NCBI GenBank assembly: GCA_028287895.1
Contig: JAQBOV010000079.1
Coordinates: 1 to 64,000, forward strand
DNA: 64,000 nucleotides
Source of the DNA: Mucilaginibacter sp.
Lineage (GTDB): Bacteria; Bacteroidota; Bacteroidia; Sphingobacteriales; Sphingobacteriaceae
Direction of reading: 5' to 3'
Below the pieces are notes generated by a model, which saw nothing but the letters and a program-made list of their open reading frames with translations, made no database searches and had not been told where the DNA came from. A program made the position numbers and the translations under genes. Numbering within the stretch: position 1 is the stretch's first letter; every line of letters begins with the position of its first letter. Below, piece by piece: positions 1 to 8,836 of this stretch.

Positions 1-1
1 G

Positions 2-74
2 TGACCCCGCTGAGGCTCGAACTCAGGACCCACAGATTAAGAGTCTGTTGCTCTACCAACTGAGCTACGGAGTC
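2..74 (-). tRNA. tRNA-Lys (anticodon CTT)
   Basis: Read on the minus strand this folds into a complete cloverleaf of 73 bases. The seven-base-pair acceptor stem is GACTCCG with CGGGGTC (one G-T pair). The anticodon stem ACAGA/TCTGT encloses the loop CTCTTAA, giving anticodon CTT, which reads AAG (Lys). The T loop is TTCGAGC. The discriminator base is A. The window starts one base past it, so whether CCA is encoded cannot be seen. Confidence 0.95.
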
Positions 75-198
75 GTATTTTTTGGTTGGCAAATAAACGA
101 AAATTTTTCGTAGTCGGAAAGGCTTGAAGCTGGAAAATCAGAAAGATTTTCTTATCACTAACCGTGGCTTTCGGCTTTTTGCTTTCACTTTTTCTGCT

Positions 199-1857
<1,659 letters not shown>

Positions 1858-1942
1858 CTAATTCGGGCAAAGTTCATTATATCCAGGTGCTTATATTGTT
1901 AATTAAATGTAGAAATTCATTAACCCAAAGAAAAATTGTTGG

Positions 1943-2338
1943 TTAACTGAATATTTTAGTCAAGGTCTCCGTCTGGTGATTAGCTAATTTTTGCAATGGG
2001 CCGCTGGCCAGCATTTTCATCATCATATTCAGATCAGCAGCTATAATAAATTTCACTTCGGTAGTATTACCAGCTGATGTGAGCACCCATTTTAATTCGA
2101 GATCAAAGGGTGGTTTTTCAAAGGGTATGATCCTTATTTCGCTGTTTTCAACCCTGCTCTCAATTTTAAGCGCCAGAGAGGCCATATTTTGGATATTAAA
2201 GCGTGCTTCATCAACCGTTGACGCCCAATCAAGAATGTTTTCGGGCATTAGGCGTTGATGGTTGTTCATATCAGTCAGAAATTGATAAACCCCGTTTACA
2301 GGCTTGTTTATGATTACCTTACTTTCAAAAATAGTCAT
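1943..2338 (-). CDS. SRPBCC (START-like) family protein
   Basis: A 131-residue protein with the typical opening of small SRPBCC/polyketide-cyclase-like proteins: a first beta strand (FESKVIINKPVNGVYQFLTD), then alternating strands and a long C-terminal helix ending in ETLTKIF. This fold makes a helix-grip cavity that binds hydrophobic ligands. No ligand or reaction can be inferred. It lies 85 bases downstream of pyrE on the same strand and may be co-transcribed. No signal peptide, so probably cytoplasmic. Confidence 0.75.
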   Translation of the reverse strand: MTIFESKVIINKPVNGVYQFLTDMNNHQRLMPENILDWASTVDEARFNIQNMASLALKIESRVENSEIRIIPFEKPPFDLELKWVLTSAGNTTEVKFIIAADLNMMMKMLASGPLQKLANHQTETLTKIFS

Positions 2339-2423
2339 ACGATAAATAGTTTTGATTGGTGAGTATTGACTTACGGGTACTTAAGTGTTTGATGTTAATA
2401 TACTTAAGACAGGAACTTATAGC

Positions 2424-3065
2424 TTATTGCCCCCAGGTGGAAGGCGAGACGCGCCATTTCCTTAAAATTTCTGTGTCTTGGGCTGAAATGTAGTTGTTTT
2501 CTTCAGCATATTTTAGCAGTGCATTGTAATTGGAAAGGGTAAAGAATTTACATTTTGCCTCTTTAAAATTTTCAGTGGCATGATCAAACCCATAGCTAAA
2601 GATAGCGGCCAACCCGGCTACTTCATAGCCTGCGGCTCTTAATGCATCTACTGCCTGCAGGCTGCTTTTGCCGGTAGATATCAGGTCTTCAATTACCACA
2701 ACCCTTTTTTCCGGCGATATTTCTCCTTCAATCATGCTCCCTGTACCATGATCCTTTGGCTTCGAGCGTACATAAATAAATGGTAAACCTAATTCCTGTG
2801 CTACCAGTACTCCCTGCGGAATACCGGCAGTTGCTACACCGGCGATGCATCCAACTGCGCCAAATTCCTCCTGTATTACCAAGGATAAATTTTGCCTTAT
2901 ATAAGTGCGGATAGTAGGATGGGAGAGGGTAACACGGTTATCGCAATAGATCGGTGATTTCCATCCTGATGCCCATGTAAATGGATTATCAGGTTGTAAT
3001 TTAATTGCTTTAATTTGCAGCAGGAACTCGGCTACTTGCTGTTCGATCTCACTTTTATTAAACAT
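2424..3065 (-). CDS. pyrE: orotate phosphoribosyltransferase
   Basis: Transfers ribose 5-phosphate from PRPP to orotate to form OMP, the fifth step of pyrimidine synthesis. The PRPP-binding motif is RVVVIEDLISTGKSS (121-135). The N-terminal WASGWKSPIYCDNR (31-44) and the catalytic loop SKPKDHGTG (101-109) are typical of PyrE. At 213 aa it is full length. Its ATG overlaps the ATG of the divergent NUDIX gene within one CATG. A perfect -7 box (TACTTTTG) ends only four bases before the ATG, so the mRNA is probably leaderless. The SRPBCC gene follows on the same strand. Confidence 0.96.
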   Translation of the reverse strand: MFNKSEIEQQVAEFLLQIKAIKLQPDNPFTWASGWKSPIYCDNRVTLSHPTIRTYIRQNLSLVIQEEFGAVGCIAGVATAGIPQGVLVAQELGLPFIYVRSKPKDHGTGSMIEGEISPEKRVVVIEDLISTGKSSLQAVDALRAAGYEVAGLAAIFSYGFDHATENFKEAKCKFFTLSNYNALLKYAEENNYISAQDTEILRKWRVSPSTWGQ

Positions 3066-3705
3066 GGCCCAAAAGTACAGAATTTATATTAACGAAAAAG
3101 TTATACTTATTACCACATCGGTCCCCAAAAATGTGGAAAGATATCAAAAGATTGATGCCAAAAATTTTGATCTGAAAGCATTTTATAATGAATTTAATGG
3201 GAAGCCCGGGAGCAAATTTTTTTACCTGGTTTGCAACAATGCCACTGAATATTTAAAGAAAGTAATAAGAAGTATTACCCTGATAGATGCAGCCGGCGGT
3301 ATGGTGAAAAATGCAAAAGGCGAATATTTATTTATTTACCGTAATGATAAATGGGATCTGCCAAAAGGGAAAATCGAAAAAGGTGAAGGAAAGAGAGCAG
3401 GGGCTGTACGGGAAGTTGAGGAAGAATGCGGAGTAATGGTAAGCAGGATAGGCAAAAGAATATGCAAAACGTATCATACCTATACGGTTAAAGGTGAAGT
3501 AGTGTTAAAAAGGACATACTGGTACCAGATGAGTTATAAAGGTGCCGAAAAATTAAAGCCTCAAAAAGAGGAGGGTATTACCGATGTGCGCTGGTTCAGG
3601 AAAGGGCACATCGATGCTATCATAAAAAATACTTTTCCATCTATAATGGATGTATTAGCAAAGATGGATCTGTTTAAAGATAAGCCAGGGCCTCTTTCGG
3701 AATAA
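3064..3705 (+). CDS. NUDIX hydrolase
   Basis: A 213-residue protein with a complete Nudix box in its second half: G-(5)-E-(7)-REVEEECGV, readable as GKIEKGEGKRAGAVREVEEE around residues 101-120, preceded by KWDLPKGK. It would hydrolyse a nucleoside diphosphate linked to another group; the substrate cannot be read. The N-terminal ~70 residues are an extra domain common in Bacteroidota homologues. The ATG overlaps the pyrE ATG on the other strand. At the 3' end the last 32 bases overlap the convergent coaD gene, so the gene is pinned between two antisense overlaps. Confidence 0.9.
   Translation: MAQKYRIYINEKVILITTSVPKNVERYQKIDAKNFDLKAFYNEFNGKPGSKFFYLVCNNATEYLKKVIRSITLIDAAGGMVKNAKGEYLFIYRNDKWDLPKGKIEKGEGKRAGAVREVEEECGVMVSRIGKRICKTYHTYTVKGEVVLKRTYWYQMSYKGAEKLKPQKEEGITDVRWFRKGHIDAIIKNTFPSIMDVLAKMDLFKDKPGPLSE
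3070..3077 (-). promoter_or_regulatory. -7 box (TACTTTTG) for pyrE, inside the NUDIX coding sequence
   Basis: Perfect TAnnTTTG match on the minus strand. Its last base is four bases from the pyrE ATG, so transcription would begin at or next to the start codon. The box lies in codons 3-5 of the divergent NUDIX gene, so one stretch encodes protein and promotes pyrE. No good TTG is seen at -33. Confidence 0.5.
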
Positions 3706-4135
3706 ACTGGCTGACATCACCCTGGTAGCGCAATATTTCGCGTACAATGGTCGAGCTTATAGATGAATAGCCCGGCTTGCTCACAATAAAAATGCTTTCA
3801 ATATCCGGGGCAAGTGAGTGGTTCATCTGGGCTATTGCCTTTTCATATTCAAAATCGGATACAGTACGTATTCCCCTGATCATATAGCCGGCACCGATAC
3901 TTTTGCAGAACTCAACAGTTAAGCCCGCGTAAGCGACTATGTGTATTTTAGGCTCATGTTCAAATACCGCCCTCAGCATTTGTTCGCGCTGTTCCATACT
4001 TAATAATCCTTTTTTTGAACTATTGTCGCCAATGCCGATATAAAGTTTGTCAAAAAGCCCTACCGAGCGTTTGATGATATCCACATGGGCTTTGGTAACC
4101 GGATCAAACGAGCCGGGAAAAAGAGCTGTCTTCAT
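3674..4135 (-). CDS. coaD: phosphopantetheine adenylyltransferase
   Basis: Makes dephospho-CoA from 4'-phosphopantetheine and ATP, the fourth step of CoA synthesis. Nucleotidyltransferase motif FPGSFDPVTKAH (6-17) holds the TxxH signature, and ISSTIVREI near 126-134 is the second family motif. At 153 aa it has the usual length. Its 3' end overlaps the convergent NUDIX gene by 32 bases. A perfect TACTTTTG box lies 24 bases upstream of the ATG, so it probably has its own promoter and is not read from the DUF4406/NudK genes. Confidence 0.96.
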   Translation of the reverse strand: MKTALFPGSFDPVTKAHVDIIKRSVGLFDKLYIGIGDNSSKKGLLSMEQREQMLRAVFEHEPKIHIVAYAGLTVEFCKSIGAGYMIRGIRTVSDFEYEKAIAQMNHSLAPDIESIFIVSKPGYSSISSTIVREILRYQGDVSQFIPKEALAYL

Positions 4136-4159
4136 GATTTATTTTATATGCTTACGTAT

Positions 4160-4167
4160 CAAAAGTA
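4160..4167 (-). promoter_or_regulatory. -7 box (TACTTTTG) for coaD
   Basis: Perfect TAnnTTTG match on the minus strand, 24 bases upstream of the coaD ATG, in the 57-base gap after the DUF4406-like gene. No clear TTG at -33 spacing. Confidence 0.5.
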
Positions 4168-4192
4168 ATAATCATTCGCAATAAATAGCGGT

Positions 4193-4561
4193 TTAGTTAC
4201 TTATTATATCTTCCGGTTTATAGTAAATCGGCAGACCAAGTTCATGGGCAAGTTTTACATCATTATCGGCACCTTTTGATTCGCCGCCGATTCGTAAAAC
4301 TGCGTCGCATTTTGTGATAAGCCGGTGGGCTATAGGATAAGATATCTGCTGATAGATATCATCGCCGGCTTTTGCGGAACCGGCAATTTTTAGTAATGGC
4401 AATGCCAGCCACTCACCAATGAGCGGTATGTGTCCGGCCCTGAAAAGTGCCAGTGCCGTTGTCTCCAGGCGGTAAAGATTTTGTTGCATTAGTTCGGGGT
4501 CATCATTAGTGCCCGAGCGATAAGGGCCTGCGATCAGAATAGTCAGCGGCTTGATTTTCAT
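4193..4561 (-). CDS. DUF4406-like / nucleoside 2-deoxyribosyltransferase-fold protein
   Basis: A 122-residue protein opening with ILIAGPYRSG, the nucleotide-binding start of DUF4406 and related deoxyribosyltransferase-fold proteins. CDAVLRIGGESKGADNDVKLAHELGLPIYY resembles their C-terminal motif, where an SxGAxxEvxxA pattern is expected; here the acidic residue is replaced by the N-D of GADNDV. Its ATG overlaps the stop of the upstream NudK-like gene (ATGA), so the two are translationally coupled. That pairing suggests nucleotide or nucleotide-sugar salvage, which is inference. Confidence 0.7.
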   Translation of the reverse strand: MKIKPLTILIAGPYRSGTNDDPELMQQNLYRLETTALALFRAGHIPLIGEWLALPLLKIAGSAKAGDDIYQQISYPIAHRLITKCDAVLRIGGESKGADNDVKLAHELGLPIYYKPEDIISN

Positions 4562-5133
4562 AACAGGGTGTTGATTAAAGCGTATTGCAAAAGCATAATA
4601 GTTTTGGCGTCTTTTATTTCACCGCTGCCGATCATATCGAGTGCCTGGTAAAATGGTAATTCGAGCACCTCGATGTTCTCGCTTTCCCCGTGAACGCCGC
4701 CGCCGTCACTTACTTTCATTTCTGTGGAGTATTCGGCTACGAAAAAATATACTAACTCGGTAACAGAGCCAGGCGACATATAAGCTTCAAAAACTTTCTT
4801 TACATCCGAAACTTTGTAACCTGTTTCTTCTTCAGTTTCCCTTTTTATGCAATCTTCCGGGTTGTCCTTATCAAGCAACCCGGCGCAACATTCAATCAGG
4901 TAACCATTTTCATTGCCGTTTAAATAAGTGGGCATACGGAATTGCCTGGTTAATATGACAGTTTGATTGACTTTGTGATACAAAAGTATGGTCGCGCCAT
5001 TACCACGGTCATAAGCTTCGCGGCTTTGTACTACAACATTGCCATTATGATCAGTGGTCTGATAGGTTATCTTTTTTAGAGTATACCAGTTATCAGATAG
5101 GGTCTCGCTATTGAGAATGCTTATCTTATTCAA
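4558..5133 (-). CDS. NUDIX hydrolase, NudK-like (nucleotide-sugar pyrophosphatase type)
   Basis: Resembles the GDP-mannose/ADP-ribose pyrophosphatase group in length (191 aa) and layout: SREAYDRGNGATILLY, TRQFRMPTYLNG, then the Nudix box G-LLDKDNPEDCIKRETEEETGY. The downstream EAYMSPGSVTELVYFF is characteristic of NudK. The start is TTG: no ATG fits and the N terminus MNKISILNSETLSDNWY matches the family. It overlaps the DUF4406-like gene by four bases and is divergent from deoR across 59 bases. Any regulator bound there could control both directions. Confidence 0.88.
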   Translation of the reverse strand: MNKISILNSETLSDNWYTLKKITYQTTDHNGNVVVQSREAYDRGNGATILLYHKVNQTVILTRQFRMPTYLNGNENGYLIECCAGLLDKDNPEDCIKRETEEETGYKVSDVKKVFEAYMSPGSVTELVYFFVAEYSTEMKVSDGGGVHGESENIEVLELPFYQALDMIGSGEIKDAKTIMLLQYALINTLL

Positions 5134-5139
5134 AATAAA

Positions 5140-5175
5140 TTGATTGTTTTTGATCGATATTGATTATTTTTGAAC
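5140..5175 (+). promoter_or_regulatory. deoR promoter with two 16-bp direct repeats (candidate operator)
   Basis: TTGATTGTTTTTGATC (5140-5155) and TTGATTATTTTTGAAC (5160-5175) match at 14 of 16 positions and start 20 bases apart, about two helical turns. The second contains a perfect -7 box TATTTTTG (5165-5172). A TTG at 5140-5142 lies 22 bases before it, the expected -33 spacing. The repeats cover both promoter elements and fill most of the nudK-deoR gap, fitting autoregulation by the adjacent DeoR protein. The operator role is inferred. Confidence 0.5.
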
Positions 5176-5192
5176 AAATTAAATCATAAAGA

Positions 5193-5939
5193 ATGAACTT
5201 TCAAAGAAGAAAACAAATAATTCTGGAGAAGCTGAATATTAAAGGTGAAGTTGATATTAAGCAAATGGCTCAAGAATTGGATATTTCGGAAATAACCATT
5301 CGTCGTGACCTGAACCAGCTTGCAGGTGATGGGTTACTATATCGTACGCATGGAGGAGCTATGAAAGTTGATCCGCTGCAAGTACCGCACGATTTTATCA
5401 ATAAGGCAGCAAAAAATGTGGAGGCGAAGGATAAAATATGCCGTGCTGCTGCTAATCAAATTAATCATGGTGACATTATTTTTATGGATTGTGGCAGTAC
5501 CGTGTTCAGGCTTTGCCAATTTATTAAGAATAAAAAGATCAAGGTTATTACCAATTCTATTCCGGTGGTTTATGAACTGCACAACAGTTTGGTATCGCTG
5601 AATATAATAGGGGGAGAGTTTGATGCCGAAAGACAGGCGGTACATGGTAGAATTGCCAATGAGCATATAGCCAGGTACAAAGCAAGTAAAGCTTTCTTGG
5701 GGGCCGATGGTATATCACGCAATGGGTTATTTGCCAATAGCGAACTGGAGGCGGATATAACGCAGGCTTTTGCCGCCCATAGCGAAAAAACATTTTTGCT
5801 ATGTGACGACAGCAAAATAGGGAAGGAGGGCTATTTAAAATTCGCTGAATTTACTTTGATCAATGCTATTATCACCAATTCAAAGTCTGATGAGTTGGCA
5901 TATTTAAAAAAGCAGGGCGTTGAGGTAATTGGGGTTTAA
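5193..5939 (+). CDS. DeoR/GlpR family transcriptional regulator
   Basis: Sugar-phosphate-responsive repressor of 248 aa. The N-terminal winged helix-turn-helix (about 1-57) includes VDIKQMAQELDISEITIRRD and the family signature RTHGGAM. The C-terminal DeoR sensor domain has IFMDCGSTVFRLCQFI, ITNSIPVVYEL and LCDDSKIGKEG, motifs that bind phosphorylated sugars. It is divergent from the NudK/DUF4406 operon with paired repeats in the gap, suggesting it controls that operon and itself. Its stop overlaps the convergent rsmD stop by two bases. Confidence 0.92.
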   Translation: MNFQRRKQIILEKLNIKGEVDIKQMAQELDISEITIRRDLNQLAGDGLLYRTHGGAMKVDPLQVPHDFINKAAKNVEAKDKICRAAANQINHGDIIFMDCGSTVFRLCQFIKNKKIKVITNSIPVVYELHNSLVSLNIIGGEFDAERQAVHGRIANEHIARYKASKAFLGADGISRNGLFANSELEADITQAFAAHSEKTFLLCDDSKIGKEGYLKFAEFTLINAIITNSKSDELAYLKKQGVEVIGV

Positions 5940-6484
5940 TTATCGGTTTCGGGCATTCTGAAAAACGAAAACGACGAATGTCCGTATGTGCGCTGTTCAG
6001 TAAATGCCGGATGATTGCTTAGGTTTTGGAATGACTGATGCTCAACGATTAATAAACCGTTAGGAAGCAATAATTTTTTCTCAAATACGATTTTCGGTAT
6101 TTCCGGTATCCTGTTCAGGTCATATGGTGGATCGGCAAATATTAAATCATACTGTTCTGTTTCCGGTTCCAGGTATTTAAAAACGTCGGCTTTATAGGTT
6201 TTTATTTGCTCTAAATGATGCTGCCGTGCGGTGTCTTTAATATAATTGATACAATGGATGCTACGGTCAACTGAAATAACCTGTGCCGCCTCTCTTGAGG
6301 CAAACTCTAATGAAATATTACCCGTACCGGCAAACAGGTCAAGCACTTTAATATTTTCAAACTCAATTTGATTTTGCAGGATATTGAACAGCGCTTCCTT
6401 TGCCAGGTCGGTAGTAGGGCGGACAGGTAAATTTTTAGGCGGGTTAAGCCTTAAGCCTTTTAAAGTGCCTCCGATGATCCGCAT
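5936..6484 (-). CDS. rsmD: 16S rRNA (guanine(966)-N2)-methyltransferase
   Basis: Methylates G966 of 16S rRNA using S-adenosylmethionine. MRIIGGTLKGLRL at the N terminus, the SAM loop VLDLFAGTGNISLEFASR (about 45-62) and the N6/N2-MTase motif FADPPYD are all present. At 182 aa it is full length. Its first 25 bases lie inside the 3' end of the upstream DUF3822 gene in another frame, a common pairing in this phylum, so both are probably expressed from the promoter at 7286-7293. Confidence 0.95.
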   Translation of the reverse strand: MRIIGGTLKGLRLNPPKNLPVRPTTDLAKEALFNILQNQIEFENIKVLDLFAGTGNISLEFASREAAQVISVDRSIHCINYIKDTARQHHLEQIKTYKADVFKYLEPETEQYDLIFADPPYDLNRIPEIPKIVFEKKLLLPNGLLIVEHQSFQNLSNHPAFTEQRTYGHSSFSFFRMPETDN

Positions 6485-7275
6485 AACGACAAAGCGGTAA
6501 GGGTTAATACCGAATGAGAAGCAATCTCCCGCGAAAGATCCATGGTCTTGTTATTATTGAGCTCAACCTTGCCGAAAAATTTAGCAAGGCGCCCGGCGTT
6601 TTCATCATCCGGACTGATATCGCCGCTTAAAAACAAGGTGGTATTTTGAGGCTGCAATTTTAATTCTTCAGCTACAAACAGGATGAAATATACCAGTTCA
6701 TCAGCCGTTTTGAATTCAAAGCTATTATAAAAGCGGAGCTTCCCATCCTTGAAGTTCAGGAATTCTACACGATCATTATCGACATTAAGATAAATATTAT
6801 GATTTAATGGATTGTTTTCCGCTGTAGCTTTTATCCAGCCTTTGGCGCCAAAAACAGCATTGTTAACGCCGTATTTCTCTGTAACCGCATTGACAATTTG
6901 CTCATCAACCTTATAGATCACCTGGTTTTCAGTATCCAGGGGTTGAGAGAAAACCTTTTCAGCTTCTTTCACATCCAGGAAACGGGCGAAATCAGCGACA
7001 CGATCAGGCCTGAATAAACTGACAGGTACGAAGGTAAAACCATTTTGAGGCAAACCAATGATGCGCTCTTTGTAGTTGGCGGATAAGATGCTGTGCGTTT
7101 GTGAAGGTTGAGTCAGCTCCCCGATACTAATGTTTTCATCCAATGCAAGCACTTTATTTTGATCAGCCACTGCATACGAAAATGAAGTGGTACCTATCTG
7201 AACTAATAGCGTATAGTCTGCAGTTTGTTCTGCGCTAAAATCATTATGACGGTAATGGCGGTTATGGCTACTCAT
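6460..7275 (-). CDS. DUF3822 family protein
   Basis: A 271-residue protein matching the Bacteroidota family DUF3822, which is regularly found directly upstream of rsmD. Readable landmarks are LLVQIGTTSFSYAV near the start, RIIGLPQNGFTFVPVSLFRPD in the middle and FLSGDISP near the C terminus. The two halves look like repeated actin/PilM-like subdomains, but this is an impression. Function unknown. No signal peptide. The gene overlaps rsmD by 25 bases and has its own -7 box. Confidence 0.85.
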   Translation of the reverse strand: MSSHNRHYRHNDFSAEQTADYTLLVQIGTTSFSYAVADQNKVLALDENISIGELTQPSQTHSILSANYKERIIGLPQNGFTFVPVSLFRPDRVADFARFLDVKEAEKVFSQPLDTENQVIYKVDEQIVNAVTEKYGVNNAVFGAKGWIKATAENNPLNHNIYLNVDNDRVEFLNFKDGKLRFYNSFEFKTADELVYFILFVAEELKLQPQNTTLFLSGDISPDDENAGRLAKFFGKVELNNNKTMDLSREIASHSVLTLTALSLCGSSEAL

Positions 7276-7285
7276 GCGGTTATGG

Positions 7286-7293
7286 CAAAAGTA
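7286..7293 (-). promoter_or_regulatory. -7 box (TACTTTTG) for DUF3822-rsmD
   Basis: Perfect TAnnTTTG match on the minus strand, ten bases upstream of the DUF3822 ATG. It leaves a 5' leader of only a few bases. It faces the helicase promoter in the same 65-base gap. Confidence 0.5.
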
Positions 7294-7329
7294 ATATTTT
7301 TTGAATTACTTAATTAACATACTTATAAC

Positions 7330-7337
7330 CATTTTTG
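7330..7337 (+). promoter_or_regulatory. -7-like box (CATTTTTG) before the helicase gene
   Basis: CATTTTTG differs from TAnnTTTG at one base and is identical to the box upstream of clpB. It ends three bases before the GTG at 7341, so the transcript would have essentially no leader. It also covers the TTG at 7335, which argues against TTG being the start codon. Confidence 0.35.
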
Positions 7338-7340
7338 CAT

Positions 7341-8762
7341 GTGCCCTCAACAGATCATATTCTCAAAGCATTTCCGCATGAACCTACAGGCCAGCAGCTT
7401 GAATTATTTGACCGCCTGCACACCTTTTTGCTAAGTGATAACGGCGATGAATGCTTTGTATTAAAGGGCTACGCAGGCACCGGTAAAACTACCGTATTAG
7501 GGGCTTTGGTAAAGGCACTGAAATATTATAACTACAAATCGGTTTTACTGGCGCCGACGGGCCGTGCTGCTAAAGTAATAACCAACTATTCGGGACGCAA
7601 GGCTTTTACCATTCATAAACGTATCTACCGTAAAAAATCTGCGCTCCATATTGATGATGTTTTCCGCCTGGGCGATAACCTGGCTACAGATACGCTGTTT
7701 ATTGTGGATGAGGCTTCCATGATATCGGATGAGTCGGCGGGCAATATGCGGGAAACTTTGCTGCACGACCTGGTGAGCTATGTTTACAATACCAAAAACT
7801 GCAAACTGATGCTCGTAGGCGATACGGCCCAGCTGCCGCCGGTAGGGGCAGACAGTAGCCCGGCTTTGGATATCGGCTTAATGAAAAAAACATTTGCGGT
7901 AGATATTTTTAGCTTTGAGCTGACTGACGTACTGCGGCAGGAAAAAGATTCAGGGATATTGTACAATGTAACGGCCATGCGCAATATTATCCGCAAGGGA
8001 AAAGTAGCTACCCCGCGTATTATTACCAAAGGCTATAAGGATGTTTTCCGCATGACGGGTGAGCGTTTGGAAGAAGGGCTTAATTATGCCTATAACAAAT
8101 ACGGGCATGATGGTACGCTGATCGTTTGCCGCTCAAACAAGAATGCCAACTTGTATAACCGGCAAATAAGGGGACGCATTTTATATCGTGAAGAAGAACT
8201 TACCGGTGGCGACCAGGTGATGGTGGTACGCAATAATTATTTCTGGCTGCAGGAACAGGAGGAAGGCAGTACCGGTTTTATTGCCAATGGCGACATTGCC
8301 CGAATAAAAAAAGTGCGCCGGTTTGAGGAGATGTACGGCTTCAGATTCGCTGATGTGCAACTTGAATTTATAGACTACGCCGAGGACCCGGTGCTGGATT
8401 GCAAAATATTATTGGATACGCTTTATTCCGAAGCGCCCGCATTGCCACCAACCGAGCAGAAGCGGTTCTTCCTGGAGGCGATGAAGGATTACGACCATAT
8501 TTCCAGTCGCAAAACGAAGCTGGATGAACTGAAACTGAACCCATATTACAATGCCCTGCAGATTAAATTTGCCTATGCGGTTACCTGTCATAAGGCACAG
8601 GGCGGCCAATGGGATGCCGTTTTTGTAGATCAAGGCTATTTGACCGAAGAAATGATCAACATGGATTTTCTGCGCTGGTTCTATACCGCCTGCACAAGGG
8701 CTTCCAAAGAATTATTCCTGGTAAATTTTAACGCAAAATTCTTTAACACGATTGATGATTAA
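7341..8762 (+). CDS. ATP-dependent DNA helicase, RecD-like (superfamily 1)
   Basis: SF1B helicase of about 473 aa. Walker A LKGYAGTGKTTVL lies near 43-55, motif Ia LLAPTGRAA follows, Walker B FIVDEASM near 122, motif III LVGDTAQLPPVG, and motifs V-VI AYAVTCHKAQGGQWD and YTACTRASKE at the C terminus, all in the RecD2/TraA pattern. It lacks a long N-terminal region, so it is a stand-alone RecD-like core. I chose GTG 7341 because the alternative TTG 7335 lies in the putative -7 box; no ATG fits. DNA repair or recombination is the likely role. Confidence 0.9.
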   Translation: MPSTDHILKAFPHEPTGQQLELFDRLHTFLLSDNGDECFVLKGYAGTGKTTVLGALVKALKYYNYKSVLLAPTGRAAKVITNYSGRKAFTIHKRIYRKKSALHIDDVFRLGDNLATDTLFIVDEASMISDESAGNMRETLLHDLVSYVYNTKNCKLMLVGDTAQLPPVGADSSPALDIGLMKKTFAVDIFSFELTDVLRQEKDSGILYNVTAMRNIIRKGKVATPRIITKGYKDVFRMTGERLEEGLNYAYNKYGHDGTLIVCRSNKNANLYNRQIRGRILYREEELTGGDQVMVVRNNYFWLQEQEEGSTGFIANGDIARIKKVRRFEEMYGFRFADVQLEFIDYAEDPVLDCKILLDTLYSEAPALPPTEQKRFFLEAMKDYDHISSRKTKLDELKLNPYYNALQIKFAYAVTCHKAQGGQWDAVFVDQGYLTEEMINMDFLRWFYTACTRASKELFLVNFNAKFFNTIDD

Positions 8763-8836
8763 ATGATGAGAAATGAATCTTTTTGAATTAAATCCCGACA
8801 ATCTTAAAAATCCAAAAATCGGCTTTTAATTGTGTT

